Origin: JAJZEO01 sp964477345
Lineage (GTDB): Bacteria > Chlamydiota > Chlamydiia > Chlamydiales > 2-12-FULL-49-11
NCBI GenBank assembly: GCA_964477345.1
Contig: CAYZDL010000003.1
Coordinates: forward strand, 1 to 64,000
Reading direction: 5' to 3'
DNA length: 64,000 bases
The position numbers and the translations under genes were made by a program. Positions 1-8,526 of the stretch are shown piece after piece (the first letter of the stretch is position 1; each line of letters begins with the position of its first letter). The notes under the pieces are model-generated. The model was given only the letters and a program-made list of their open reading frames with translations. It did no database searches and had not been told where the DNA came from.

Positions 1-10
1 TATCTTTCCC

Positions 11-40
11 TTGTAAGAAAATCGAATGATTTGCTATCCT
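11..40 (+). promoter_or_regulatory. Candidate sigma-70-type promoter of the ribosomal operon
   Basis: TTGTAA at 11-16 and TATCCT at 35-40 are separated by 18 bases, about 125 bases upstream of rplC. The -10 box is a weak match. The rest of the 165-base leader shows no ORF. The gene before rplC lies outside the window, so readthrough from upstream cannot be excluded. Confidence 0.35.
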
Positions 41-165
41 CCTCCGCATGAGTCAAAAAGAGAGATCAAAACAAATGACCTCTTTTAATTTCTCAGATCT
101 TTACAGCGAGTTCTAGCGATAGACCGACCGTGTAGGGAGAAACTGCTATAGGAAAAGGAAATAGT

Positions 166-813
166 ATGTCTCTTACGATTATTGGAAAAAAGCGGGGTAT
201 GACCCGTATTTTCGACACGACCTCTGGAAGAATACTTCCATGTACCGTAATCGAAGTCGAACAAAATGTCATCTCACAAGTTAAAACAGAAAAAACCGAT
301 GGTTATATAGCCGTTCAGCTTGCTAGTGTAGCTATGTCCCCCCAGCAAATAAAAAGAATGACTAAACCGGTTGCTGGCCAATTTATTAAAAAGAACCTAG
401 AGCCTAAGAAAGTTCTTCATGAAACAAGACTTAAAGATGTTTCCGGCTATGAAGTGGGAAATTCAATAGACGCTTCGCAGTTTGCGGTAGGATCATTCGT
501 CGACGTTCGCGGAGTAAGTAAGGGTAAAGGGTATCAAGGGGTCATTAAGAGGCACCATAAGGGGCGAATTGCGAGCTCACACGGAGCGGGACCTGTCCAT
601 AGACATATGGGTTCAGTTGGTTCTATCAGAGCTCACGGACGAGTTGCAAAGAACAAAAGAATGGCTGGTCATATGGGAGACGAGCTTGTAACGATAGAAA
701 GTCTCAAAGTGCTAAAAATAGATGTAGAAAAAAATGCTCTCGTTGTCAAAGGTGCAATTCCTGGTGCTAACGGAGGGGTTGTCTTTATTAGAAAGGCGAT
801 GAAAAAAGGATAG
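166..813 (+). CDS. rplC: 50S ribosomal protein L3
   Basis: Large-subunit protein that nucleates 23S rRNA folding near the peptidyl-transferase centre. The 215-residue length and the central conserved stretch (GKGYQGVIKRHH, then GPVHRHMGSVGS, around residues 118-150) are diagnostic of L3. An AAGGAA Shine-Dalgarno sequence precedes the ATG. It is the first gene of the block; rpsJ, which precedes rplC in most bacteria, is absent, as is usual in Chlamydiae, where S10 is linked to fusA/rpsG. Confidence 0.97.
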   Translation: MSLTIIGKKRGMTRIFDTTSGRILPCTVIEVEQNVISQVKTEKTDGYIAVQLASVAMSPQQIKRMTKPVAGQFIKKNLEPKKVLHETRLKDVSGYEVGNSIDASQFAVGSFVDVRGVSKGKGYQGVIKRHHKGRIASSHGAGPVHRHMGSVGSIRAHGRVAKNKRMAGHMGDELVTIESLKVLKIDVEKNALVVKGAIPGANGGVVFIRKAMKKG

Positions 814-818
814 GATCA

Positions 819-1493
819 ATGGCACAAGCAAAATGTAAAAAGTATGACCTAGGCGGAAATCTAGTTGAAGAAGTAGCGGTCGCGTACGAAGATGATCACA
901 AAGCGAATGCTCAATCTATCAAGGACTATATTGTCGCTTTAAGAAGAAATGCGAGACAGTGGTCTGCTAAGACAAAATCAAGAAATGAATCAAATCACTC
1001 AGGTGCTAAGCCGCATGCTCAAAAAGGTACTGGTAAAGCAAGACAGGGATTCCTAGGTGCTCCGCAATTCAGAGGAGGAGGAAGGGTTCATACTCCGAGA
1101 CCAAAATTTGATCAGCACGTTCGAATCAATCAAAAAGAAAGACGGGCAGCTATTCGACATTTGCTAGTTGAAAAACTCAGCGAAGGGAATGTAATTTTCC
1201 TAAGTGATGAATTCGACAAATATTTTAAAGAGCCGAAAACAAAGATTTTAAGTGCTTTTATCAAAACTCTAGGTTTTGTTGATCAAAGAGTGGTTTGCTT
1301 GGGTGGTGACGCAACGGATAAGCTCTCCATTTTGAATTTTAAGAAGAGTGTTCGAAATATCAAGAAAGCATCTTACATGTTAGCTCAAAATCTTAACGGT
1401 TATGATGTCATGTTAGGGCAAAAATTTGTAGTGATCGATTCGGCAAAAGAGGAATTTCAAAACCTACTAAGAGGCAATGATGCAAAGAACTAA
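819..1493 (+). CDS. rplD: 50S ribosomal protein L4
   Basis: Large-subunit protein lining the exit tunnel. The tunnel-loop signature (KPHAQKGTGKARQG, then PQFRGGG, around residues 64-92) is intact and the length of 224 residues is normal. It begins 5 bases after rplC, and its stop overlaps the start of rplW, so translational coupling is likely. Whether L4 also autoregulates this operon, as in E. coli, cannot be told because no S10-type leader hairpin was recognised. Confidence 0.97.
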   Translation: MAQAKCKKYDLGGNLVEEVAVAYEDDHKANAQSIKDYIVALRRNARQWSAKTKSRNESNHSGAKPHAQKGTGKARQGFLGAPQFRGGGRVHTPRPKFDQHVRINQKERRAAIRHLLVEKLSEGNVIFLSDEFDKYFKEPKTKILSAFIKTLGFVDQRVVCLGGDATDKLSILNFKKSVRNIKKASYMLAQNLNGYDVMLGQKFVVIDSAKEEFQNLLRGNDAKN

Positions 1494-1821
1494 TAGAATG
1501 GTATTGAAGGGAGTTCACGTAACCGAGAAATCAAGCGTGATTCAAGGTCTTGTTGAAGCTGAATCAAATCCCTGCATAAAAAGATGTAAGACGCCGAAGT
1601 TTGTGTTTATCGTCGATGTTAAAGCGAATAAAACTGAAATTCGAAAAGCAGTTGAAGCTTTTTTTGAAAAACAGTCAATTACGGTCATCAAAGTTAATAC
1701 CATCACTTTGCCGACAAAGAAGAAACGGGTGAAAGGCACAAGAAAGATGGGGGAGACAGATCTCTTCAAAAAAGCGATTGTCACACTGAAAGAAAGCGAT
1801 AAGCTAAACCTAGAAGCATAA
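1477..1821 (+). CDS. rplW: 50S ribosomal protein L23
   Basis: Exit-port protein that docks trigger factor and SRP. The family core is recognisable (KFVFIVDVKANKTEIRKAVE, then the basic stretch TKKKRVKGTRK). Three ATGs are possible: 1477, 1480 and 1498. The AAGAGG at about 1469-1474 favours the first two, which overlap the end of rplD. Starting at 1498 would give 107 residues. Order and orientation fit the S10 operon. Confidence 0.93.
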   Translation: MMQRTNRMVLKGVHVTEKSSVIQGLVEAESNPCIKRCKTPKFVFIVDVKANKTEIRKAVEAFFEKQSITVIKVNTITLPTKKKRVKGTRKMGETDLFKKAIVTLKESDKLNLEA

Positions 1822-1853
1822 ACGAAATAAGTTATTAGATAGAGAGTTTGAAA

Positions 1854-2684
1854 ATGGTCAAGAAGTTTAATCCGACATCACCAGGTAGAAGGCAGTTAGT
1901 TCTTCCGAGTAACGATGAGTTGACAAATAAAACAACTAACAAGCCTTTAAAATCTTTGCTTCATAAAAAGAAAAGAATTTCAGCAAGGAATAACCAAGGT
2001 CACATTACTTCAAGAGCGCGTGGAGGCGGACATAAGCGACAATATCGAATCATTGATTTTAAGAGATCAAAAGATGATATCGCTGCTAAGGTTCTCTCTG
2101 TGGAGTATGATCCTAATAGAAGTACTCACATTGCCCTTATTTGTTATGCCGATGGAGAGAAGTCTTACATTTTGGCGTCGAAAGGAATGAAAGAGGGAGA
2201 TCAGCTGATGTCTGGTCCGAAGGCTCCTATCAGAGATGGGAATGCTTTACCAATCATCAATTTACCTCTTGGTTCAACTATTCATAATATTGAGCTTTAC
2301 CCAGGACGTGGAGGACAAATCGTCCGTACTGCGGGCGGTTCAGCGCAATTGATGGCCAGAAGTGGCGGCTATGCGACCTTGAAATTGCCGTCTGGTGAAA
2401 TGCGATTAGTGAGAGAGACATGCAGAGCGACATTGGGATCTCTATCGAATGCAGAAATGAACTTGACTGTCATAGGGAAAGCAGGACGAAATCGATGGCT
2501 GGGTAAACGACCACTCACTCGTGGAACTGCGACAAACCCGGTCGACGGATGTCAAGGTGGTGGTGAGGGAAAGAAGAAAGGTTACAAACCGAGATCGCCT
2601 TGGGGAACTCCTTCCAAAGGATTTAAAACTAGATCTCGAAGAAAGAGCACAAAAATGATCGTAAAAGATCGAAGAAAAAAGTAG
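1854..2684 (+). CDS. rplB: 50S ribosomal protein L2
   Basis: Primary 23S-binding protein required for subunit joining and peptidyl transfer. It carries the N-terminal FNPTSPGRR motif, the RNA-binding core (ARGGGHKRQYR, about residues 50-62) and the C-terminal GGEGKKKGYKPRSPWG region. A TTG at 1848 would add two residues, but AGAGAG at 1841-1846 is better spaced to the ATG at 1854, giving 276 residues. Confidence 0.96.
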   Translation: MVKKFNPTSPGRRQLVLPSNDELTNKTTNKPLKSLLHKKKRISARNNQGHITSRARGGGHKRQYRIIDFKRSKDDIAAKVLSVEYDPNRSTHIALICYADGEKSYILASKGMKEGDQLMSGPKAPIRDGNALPIINLPLGSTIHNIELYPGRGGQIVRTAGGSAQLMARSGGYATLKLPSGEMRLVRETCRATLGSLSNAEMNLTVIGKAGRNRWLGKRPLTRGTATNPVDGCQGGGEGKKKGYKPRSPWGTPSKGFKTRSRRKSTKMIVKDRRKK

Positions 2685-2698
2685 TGAGGAAGTTTTAA

Positions 2699-2962
2699 AT
2701 GCCAAGATCACTAAGAAAGGGACCTTTTGTTGACCCGAGTGTAACGAGAAAAGTAAGAAAGGCAAAAGCTGAGGGAAGTCATACCCCAATTAAGACATGG
2801 TCTAGACGTTCAATGATTACTCCAGATATGATTGGAACGAACTTTGAGGTCCATAATGGGAAAAAATTTATTCCCGTGTTTGTGAGTGAAAATATGGTAG
2901 TACACAAACTTGGAGAGTTTTCTCCAACTAGAACTTATCGAAAACCAGGTACAAAGAAGTAA
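2699..2962 (+). CDS. rpsS: 30S ribosomal protein S19
   Basis: Small-subunit head protein that works with S13 near the decoding site. The family hallmarks are present in 87 residues: PRSLRKGPFVDP at the N-terminus, RRSMITPDMIG in the middle and the closing HKLGEFSPTRTY. It starts 14 bases after rplB and is followed by rplV, the standard S10-operon order. Confidence 0.97.
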   Translation: MPRSLRKGPFVDPSVTRKVRKAKAEGSHTPIKTWSRRSMITPDMIGTNFEVHNGKKFIPVFVSENMVVHKLGEFSPTRTYRKPGTKK

Positions 2963-2985
2963 GAGTTTAAATCGAAGGGATAAGA

Positions 2986-3342
2986 ATGGCACTAGCAACC
3001 TGTATAACAAAATATGTGCGAGTAAGTCCGAGAAAGGCTCGTCTTGTACTCAACCTAGTTAGGGGAAAGCCTGTTTTGCAAGCAATGACGCAGCTTTCAC
3101 ACACGAATAATAAAGTAGGCAGATACCTTAAAAAGAGCATCGAAAGCGCTGTAGCAAACGCAGAAAACAATTCAGACGCTAACCGTGAAGATTTGTATGT
3201 TAAGGAAATTCGTATCGATCAAGGCCCCGTATTTAAAAGAGTGTGGGCTAGAAGTAAGGGTAGACGTGCAATGATTAAACGTAAAACTAGTCATTTCGTT
3301 GTTGCTGTCGATAAAATACAAGATCAGAAAAAAGGTAAGTAG
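2986..3342 (+). CDS. rplV: 50S ribosomal protein L22
   Basis: Exit-tunnel protein. The N-terminal VRVSPRKARLVLNLVRGK motif and the C-terminal beta-hairpin (KRVWARSKGRRAMIKRKTSH, about residues 82-103), whose tip lines the tunnel, are conserved. A purine-rich AAGGGATAAG element precedes the ATG. Length is 118 residues. The rpsC start follows only 2 bases after its stop. Confidence 0.97.
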   Translation: MALATCITKYVRVSPRKARLVLNLVRGKPVLQAMTQLSHTNNKVGRYLKKSIESAVANAENNSDANREDLYVKEIRIDQGPVFKRVWARSKGRRAMIKRKTSHFVVAVDKIQDQKKGK

Positions 3343-3344
3343 TT

Positions 3345-4016
3345 ATGGGACAAAAGACAAATCCAACTGGGTTCCGATTAGCTGTACAAAAGAAATGGAA
3401 GTCGAATTGGTTTGCGACAAAGAAGGATTTTGGCAATCAGCTGCTCGAAGATGTGCACATTAGGCGTTATTTGAAGAAAAAGCCGTGTTGCCAAGGAACT
3501 GCAGGTTTTACCATCAAGCGAATGGGTGATAAGATCGAGATCACCGTCCATACAGCTCGTCCAGGGCTCGTGATTGGAAAAAAAGGTGCCGAGATTGAGG
3601 TAATTAAGAAAGATCTTAAAAAGTTGACTGGAAAAGAGGTTTGGGTCGAAGTTGAAGAAATTAAAAGACCAGACCTAAATGCAGCTCTAGTGGCGGAATC
3701 TATTGCGATGCAATTAGAGAGACGTGCAGCTTTTAGAAAAGTTTTGAAAAGAGCGATTCAAAATGCGATGGACGCGGGAGCTTTAGGAATTAAAGTGCAA
3801 TGTTCTGGCCGTATTGGTGGAGCAGAGATTGCTCGGACAGAGTGGTATAAAGAAGGGAAAATCCCTTTACAAAATTTGCGCTATGACATTGATTATTCCG
3901 AAGGAAGAGCCGAAACAACTTATGGTTCACTTGGAGTAAAAGTTTGGATTACACGTGGTGAATCGTATGTGCAACCTAAAACGCAAACTGTGCAAACTCA
4001 AGCAGCGGGAGGATAA
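3345..4016 (+). CDS. rpsC: 30S ribosomal protein S3
   Basis: Part of the mRNA entry channel of the small subunit. It starts MGQKTNPTGFRL, carries the KH-domain motif GLVIGKKGAEIE (about residues 85-96) and the C-terminal GALGIKVQCSGRIGGAEIART region. The 223-residue length is typical, with a short polar, glutamine- and threonine-rich tail. It is tightly spaced after rplV. Confidence 0.97.
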   Translation: MGQKTNPTGFRLAVQKKWKSNWFATKKDFGNQLLEDVHIRRYLKKKPCCQGTAGFTIKRMGDKIEITVHTARPGLVIGKKGAEIEVIKKDLKKLTGKEVWVEVEEIKRPDLNAALVAESIAMQLERRAAFRKVLKRAIQNAMDAGALGIKVQCSGRIGGAEIARTEWYKEGKIPLQNLRYDIDYSEGRAETTYGSLGVKVWITRGESYVQPKTQTVQTQAAGG

Positions 4017-4022
4017 CGGATT

Positions 4023-4448
4023 ATGGCGCTGATGCCAAAAAGACAAAAATTTCGCAAGCAAATGAAGGGCGAAAGGGCGGGCCTAAGCAAAGGTGGTAAC
4101 TTCGTTGTTTACGGGGACTACGGAATGCAAGTCCTTGAGAGAGGATGGATAAAGGCTAACCAAATTGAAGCGTGCCGTGTGGCCATAAACAGGTTTTTTA
4201 GCAGAAAGGGAAAAGTTTGGATTAGAATTTTCCCCGATAAGCCGATTACGAGAAAGCCAGCAGAAACGCGAATGGGAAAAGGAAAGGGCGCTGTAGATCA
4301 TTATGCTTGTGTCGTAAGACCAGGCCGAATCCTTTTTGAAGTAGGAAACGTAACTAAAGACCAAGCACAAAGAGCGATGGGGATTGCTTCAGGAAAGCTG
4401 AATGTACGCACGCGGTTTGTGGAAAGGGTCGAAACGGTAAAAGCTTAG
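4023..4448 (+). CDS. rplP: 50S ribosomal protein L16
   Basis: Large-subunit protein near the A site and central protuberance. Family motifs: MPKRQKFRKQMKGE at the start and KPAETRMGKGKGAVDHY (about residues 76-92), the loop that approaches the peptidyl-transferase centre. GGAGG about ten bases upstream supports ATG 4023, giving a three-residue extension before the usual MPKR. Confidence 0.97.
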   Translation: MALMPKRQKFRKQMKGERAGLSKGGNFVVYGDYGMQVLERGWIKANQIEACRVAINRFFSRKGKVWIRIFPDKPITRKPAETRMGKGKGAVDHYACVVRPGRILFEVGNVTKDQAQRAMGIASGKLNVRTRFVERVETVKA

Positions 4449-4458
4449 GAATAATGCA

Positions 4459-4668
4459 ATGAGTAAAATGAGCCTCGAAGAGTTGAAGTCAAAATCAGTG
4501 CCGGACCTTCATGATCAGATTGATTTGTGGAGAGAAGAGTACACCAGGTTGAAAATTGTAGCCAATTTACAAAAAAAGGCTGAAAAGCCTCATATGTTTA
4601 GGCTTCTAAAAAAACAAACAGCCAGAGCAATGACTTTGATTAAACAAAAACAGATGGAAGGGGACTAA
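4459..4668 (+). CDS. rpmC: 50S ribosomal protein L29
   Basis: Small helical protein beside L23 at the tunnel exit. The 69 residues form two helices, with the typical first-helix heptad pattern and a C-terminal RLLKKQTARAMTLI segment corresponding to the conserved K-x2-IAR motif. Sequence conservation is modest, but length and position between rplP and rpsQ make the call secure. Confidence 0.93.
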   Translation: MSKMSLEELKSKSVPDLHDQIDLWREEYTRLKIVANLQKKAEKPHMFRLLKKQTARAMTLIKQKQMEGD

Positions 4669-4677
4669 AGGTAAATC

Positions 4678-4929
4678 ATGGAAAAACGAAAAACATTAGA
4701 AGGGGTAGTCACTTCAAATAAAATGAATAAAACTGTTGTAGTGACAGTTACGACAACCATGAGACACCCAAAGTACTTAAAAGTGGTCAAAAGAAATAAG
4801 AAATTTTTCGCACATACAGAAACAAATGATCACAACATTGGCGATAAGGTAACAATTACTGAAACCCGTCCACTTTCAAAGTTGAAAAATTGGCGGGTAG
4901 TAAAAACAGAACGTGAGACAACAGCATGA
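4678..4929 (+). CDS. rpsQ: 30S ribosomal protein S17
   Basis: 16S rRNA-binding OB-fold protein needed early in 30S assembly. Recognised by LEGVVTSNKMNKTVVV at the N-terminus, the HPKYLK segment and the IGDKVTITETRPLSKLKNW motif. Length is 83 residues. Its stop overlaps the rplN start in an ATGA arrangement, indicating coupled translation. Confidence 0.97.
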   Translation: MEKRKTLEGVVTSNKMNKTVVVTVTTTMRHPKYLKVVKRNKKFFAHTETNDHNIGDKVTITETRPLSKLKNWRVVKTERETTA

Positions 4930-5297
4930 TTCAGCAAGAAACGGATTTAGAAGTAGCAGATAACACAGGTGCAAAGAGAGTTCGTTGCATTAAGGTACTT
5001 AGAGGTTCTAAGAGACGTTATGCATCGATTGGTGACATTGTTGTCTGTTCTGTAAAAGAAGCTATTCCAAAAGCTTCCGTGAAAAAAGGTAGTGTGATTA
5101 AAGCAGTAGTTGTTAGAACTAAGAAATGGATAAAAAGACCTGATGGTTCTTATTTGAGATTTCACGTAAACAGCTGCGTTGTTTTAGATGATAAATTAGA
5201 AAATCCCAAAGGAACTCGAATCTTTGGACCTGTCGCAAGGGAACTTCGTGAGCGCGGGTTTATGAAAATTGTTTCGTTGGCACCAGAGGTCATTTAG
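4926..5297 (+). CDS. rplN: 50S ribosomal protein L14
   Basis: Large-subunit interface protein contacting 16S rRNA in the assembled ribosome. It starts MIQQETDLEVADNTGAKRVRCI and ends RELRERGFMKIVSLAPEVI, both hallmark regions, with 123 residues. The 4-base overlap with rpsQ suggests reinitiation by the same ribosome. Confidence 0.98.
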   Translation: MIQQETDLEVADNTGAKRVRCIKVLRGSKRRYASIGDIVVCSVKEAIPKASVKKGSVIKAVVVRTKKWIKRPDGSYLRFHVNSCVVLDDKLENPKGTRIFGPVARELRERGFMKIVSLAPEVI

Positions 5298-5314
5298 TAG
5301 GGAGAAGGATGAAT

Positions 5315-5626
5315 ATGAGACTAAAGAAAGATGATACTGTTATCGTGATCGCTGGAAACGAGAAAGGTAAAGAAGGAAAAGTTAAGGTTATCAAAGGCAA
5401 TAAAATTGTCGTGCAAGGTGTAAATCTCCATAAGAGACACCAAAAAGCACAACAAGGGAAAAAAGGTACTATTGTTGAATCCGAAGCAGCCATTGATATC
5501 TCTAACGTTGCTTTTTCTGCCGATGGTGAGGCTGTTAAAATACGCGCAAGGATCACAGAAGAAGGAAAAAAAGAGTTGTATTATCGGACAAAGAACGGAA
5601 CTGAAAAAACAATCCGTACGGTTTAA
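5315..5626 (+). CDS. rplX: 50S ribosomal protein L24
   Basis: Assembly-initiator protein with a KOW motif (KKDDTVIVIAGNEKGKEGKV at the N-terminus) followed by a short C-terminal domain. Two ATGs occur, at 5309 and 5315. The GGAGAAGG element sits directly against the first and about six bases from the second, so 5315 (103 residues) is preferred. Confidence 0.95.
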   Translation: MRLKKDDTVIVIAGNEKGKEGKVKVIKGNKIVVQGVNLHKRHQKAQQGKKGTIVESEAAIDISNVAFSADGEAVKIRARITEEGKKELYYRTKNGTEKTIRTV

Positions 5627-5649
5627 CTAAAGAGATTAGTAGGAATAAG

Positions 5650-6198
5650 ATGAAGAAATCACCTTTACAAGTAAAGTACGAGACAAGTGTCAAGGGAGCT
5701 TTGCAGGAGAAGTTTGGAATAGCAAATAGTATGCAAATCCCAAAGCTATGTAAAATTGTCATCAGTATGGGGCTTGCTGAAGCGAGTAAAGACAAGCAAC
5801 TTATTGAGCATTGTGTTGAGGCGCTAACTTTATTGAGCGGACAAAAAGCAGTCACGACGAAATCGAAAAAAGCGATCTCTAACTTTAAATTACGCGAAAA
5901 TCAGACGATTGGAGCTAAGGTGACTCTTAGAGGACACAGAATGTATGACTTTATGTACCGATTTACCAATCTTTCTGTGCCACGAGTTCCAGACTTTCGT
6001 GGGATGAAGCCAAAGGCTGATGGAAGAGGATCGTATTCATTGGGACTCAAAGATCAGTTGGTTTTCCCTGAAATTGACTTAGATAAAGTAAAGTTCACCC
6101 AGGGTATGAATATTACATTTGTTACGAATGCAACTAATGACGAAGAGTGTTTAGAGTTGTTAACCCTAATGGGCTTGCCCTTAAAACATAAGAAATAG
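5650..6198 (+). CDS. rplE: 50S ribosomal protein L5
   Basis: 5S rRNA-binding protein of the central protuberance. It carries the conserved LSGQKAVTTKSKKAISNFKLR stretch (about residues 62-82), GAKVTLRG and the DFRGM motif near residue 115. Length is 182 residues. The next gene is rpsH; rpsN, which separates rplE and rpsH in many bacteria, is missing here. Confidence 0.97.
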   Translation: MKKSPLQVKYETSVKGALQEKFGIANSMQIPKLCKIVISMGLAEASKDKQLIEHCVEALTLLSGQKAVTTKSKKAISNFKLRENQTIGAKVTLRGHRMYDFMYRFTNLSVPRVPDFRGMKPKADGRGSYSLGLKDQLVFPEIDLDKVKFTQGMNITFVTNATNDEECLELLTLMGLPLKHKK

Positions 6199-6221
6199 AG
6201 AAGAGAGAAGAGGTAGACTCA

Positions 6222-6611
6222 ATGTTAAACGATCCAATTGCCGATATGCTTACAAGGGTCAGGAATGCTGCCCAACAGAAACATCGTTACGTTGATGTAC
6301 GCTTGAGTAAGCAGATATTGTTCATGCTTGACGTACTCGTAGGTGATGGCTTTATTCAGCAGTATGTAGTGAATGATGAGAAGAGATTGGTCCGTATTTA
6401 TCTTAAATATGACAAATCTAGAAATCCTTTTATCCAAGGGCTAAAGAGAATCTCTAAGCCTGGCAAAAGGATCTATGTTAAATGGGATGAAGTCCCCATC
6501 ATCAGTAAAGGACTTGGAATGTCTGTTGTATCGACGTCTAAGGGAATCATGAGTGGAACGAATGCCAGAAAGCAGCACATAGGCGGCGAACTTCTCTGTG
6601 CAATATGGTAA
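6222..6611 (+). CDS. rpsH: 30S ribosomal protein S8
   Basis: Binds the central domain of 16S rRNA. Starts with DPIADMLTRVRNA and ends with GIMSGTNARKQHIGGELLCAIW, the canonical S8 C-terminus (GE-x-L-x3-W). Length is 129 residues. In many bacteria S8 represses the spc genes; no copy of its target could be recognised here by eye. Confidence 0.97.
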   Translation: MLNDPIADMLTRVRNAAQQKHRYVDVRLSKQILFMLDVLVGDGFIQQYVVNDEKRLVRIYLKYDKSRNPFIQGLKRISKPGKRIYVKWDEVPIISKGLGMSVVSTSKGIMSGTNARKQHIGGELLCAIW

Positions 6612-6631
6612 TAAGGAAAGTGGAGTAGTAG

Positions 6632-7165
6632 ATGTCTAGACTTGCAAAGAAGCCAATTGTATGTCCTAAGGGCGTAGAGTTAAAAATTGCTGGAAGAAAA
6701 ATTACAGTAAAAGGACCTAAAGGTTCTATAGAGATGGAATTGAATGAGGGCATAGAAATTGAAATGGACAATTCCAAAATCAATGTCAAGTCTTTACCAG
6801 AGTTAGCTCATAGACCATTTTTAGGACTTTGCAGAAGCTTATTAAATAACGCCGTCATTGGTGTTAGTGAAGGGTATGAGAGAAAATTAGAGTTAGTTGG
6901 CGTTGGATTCAAAGCTGCGGTCAAAGGAGACAAGCTCGAATTAGCGCTAGGTTTTTCACATCCGAACGTCCTCGCAATTCCTGCAGGATTAAAAGTGGCG
7001 GTTGAAAAGAACACATTGATCAGTGTCTCTGGTCATGACAAAGGTGTAGTAGGACAATTTGCTGCATCGGTAAGAGCATTGAGACCACCTGAACCTTATA
7101 AAGGGAAGGGTGTTCGGTATCAAAATGAAGTTGTGCGTAAGAAAGCTGGAAAGACAGCTAAGTAA
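6632..7165 (+). CDS. rplF: 50S ribosomal protein L6
   Basis: Protein at the factor-binding region of the large subunit, with two similar domains. The N-terminus SRLAKKPIVCPKGVE and the C-terminal motif RPPEPYKGKGVRY (about residues 151-163) identify the family. Length is 177 residues. It is positioned between rpsH and rplR. Confidence 0.97.
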   Translation: MSRLAKKPIVCPKGVELKIAGRKITVKGPKGSIEMELNEGIEIEMDNSKINVKSLPELAHRPFLGLCRSLLNNAVIGVSEGYERKLELVGVGFKAAVKGDKLELALGFSHPNVLAIPAGLKVAVEKNTLISVSGHDKGVVGQFAASVRALRPPEPYKGKGVRYQNEVVRKKAGKTAK

Positions 7166-7191
7166 TTAGAGTAGGAGCGTGTGTAAATAGT

Positions 7192-7551
7192 ATGGAAAGC
7201 GAAAAGAGAAGAGCAATTGTATTGCGAGACAAAAGAGCGACGAGAGTAAGAAAACAGCTCATTAAAAGTCCAAGACCGAGGCTTTGTGTTTTTAGATCAG
7301 CAAAGCATGTCTACGCACAAATTATTGATGACAACCAGAGTTTGACTGTATGCGGAATTGGCACCTACGATAAAAGCTTGAAAAGCATGAAAGATAAAAA
7401 GCAAGCAGCTAAGGCTGTTGGTTTAAAGATTGCCGAAAAAGCAAAAGAGCACAACATAGAAGAAGTGGTCTTTGATCGAGGTCGTTACAAGTTTCATGGA
7501 CGTGTGGCCGCAATTGCAGAAGGTGCCCGTGAGGGTGGATTATCATTTTAG
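7192..7551 (+). CDS. rplR: 50S ribosomal protein L18
   Basis: 5S rRNA-binding protein. Recognised by the basic N-terminus, RPRLCVFRSAKHVYAQIIDD and the closing FDRGRYKFHGRVAAIAEGAREGGL, trimmed below to key parts (FDRGRYKFHG, then AREGGL). The 119-residue length is typical. A 26-base spacer separates it from rplF. Confidence 0.96.
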   Translation: MESEKRRAIVLRDKRATRVRKQLIKSPRPRLCVFRSAKHVYAQIIDDNQSLTVCGIGTYDKSLKSMKDKKQAAKAVGLKIAEKAKEHNIEEVVFDRGRYKFHGRVAAIAEGAREGGLSF

Positions 7552-7572
7552 AAATGGAAGGAATTAGCATTC

Positions 7573-8073
7573 ATGGTAGCTGACAAGAAGGGAAAGCCAA
7601 GAGAAGAAACATCAAAGGGCGATTTTCAAGAGAAGGTGTTGTTTATCAACCGATGCGCAAAGGTCGTCAAGGGTGGACGACGCTTTAGTTTTTCAGCACT
7701 TGTTGTAGTAGGTGATGGAAAGGGTAGAGTCGGCATGGGATTTGGAAAGGCCAACGAGGTAACGGACGCGATAAGAAAGGCTGTCGAAGACGGAAAGCGT
7801 TCGATGATTCGTTTTGAAGTTGAAGGGGACACTATACCCCACGATGTGCAAGCGACATACGATGGTGCCTCGGTCCTTATTAAAGCGGCTGGTGATGGTA
7901 CAGGAGTTATTGCAGGATCACACGTGAGAGCGGTTCTTGAGATGGTAGGAATCAAGGATGTTGTTGCAAAAAACTTGGGTGGAAATAATCCTAATAACCA
8001 AGTACGTGCAACATTTAGAGCTCTTGGTAAGCTAAGAAATAAAGACAAGACTCTCGCGATGAGAAGAGGATAG
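7573..8073 (+). CDS. rpsE: 30S ribosomal protein S5
   Basis: Decoding-fidelity protein with an N-terminal double-stranded-RNA-binding-like domain (VVKGGRRFSFSALVVVGD, about residues 32-49) and a C-terminal GHD-like fold ending NPNNQVRATFRAL. Length is 166 residues. rpmD (L30), which follows rpsE in many genomes, is absent; rplO follows after 3 bases. Confidence 0.97.
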   Translation: MVADKKGKPREETSKGDFQEKVLFINRCAKVVKGGRRFSFSALVVVGDGKGRVGMGFGKANEVTDAIRKAVEDGKRSMIRFEVEGDTIPHDVQATYDGASVLIKAAGDGTGVIAGSHVRAVLEMVGIKDVVAKNLGGNNPNNQVRATFRALGKLRNKDKTLAMRRG

Positions 8074-8076
8074 AAT

Positions 8077-8526
8077 ATGAAATTGCATGAACTGAAAAAT
8101 ACATCAAGAAAACATAAGAAGCCAAAGAGACTTGGGAGAGGAATCGGTTCACGCGGAAAAATGTGTGGACGAGGAATGAAGGGAGCGAAGGCTAGGTCCG
8201 GGTATAAGAGACGAACAGGTCGTGAAGGCGGTCAGTTGCCACTCTTTAAAAGGGTACCAATTCGAGGTTTTACTAGAGGAGCTTTCCTAGAAGATTCCTA
8301 CGCTGTCAACCTAGCGATTATTGATCGTTATTTTGAGCAAGGCGAGGTAGTTAATTTGGAGTCTCTAAGAGCAAAAAAATTGATTTCAAAGAAAAAGAGC
8401 CCAATTTTGAAGATTCTCGGTAATGGCGAATTGACCAAAGTCTTGTCATTTGAGGTTCATGAAGTCTCAAAAAATGCAGAAGAGAAAATTACAAAAGCGA
8501 AGGGAAGCCTAAAACTAATCAAATGA
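8077..8526 (+). CDS. rplO: 50S ribosomal protein L15
   Basis: Late-assembly large-subunit protein with a very basic glycine-rich N-terminus (KRLGRGIGSRGKMCGRGMKG, about residues 18-37) and the GGQLPLFKRVPIRGF motif. Length is 149 residues. The stop overlaps the secY start by 4 bases (ATGA), coupling the two as in many spc operons. Confidence 0.97.
   Translation: MKLHELKNTSRKHKKPKRLGRGIGSRGKMCGRGMKGAKARSGYKRRTGREGGQLPLFKRVPIRGFTRGAFLEDSYAVNLAIIDRYFEQGEVVNLESLRAKKLISKKKSPILKILGNGELTKVLSFEVHEVSKNAEEKITKAKGSLKLIK

Noticed and set aside
7626..8048. 140-codon ORF antisense to rpsE
   Set aside because: Fully covered by ribosomal protein S5, with hydrophobic low-complexity translation typical of an opposite-strand shadow.
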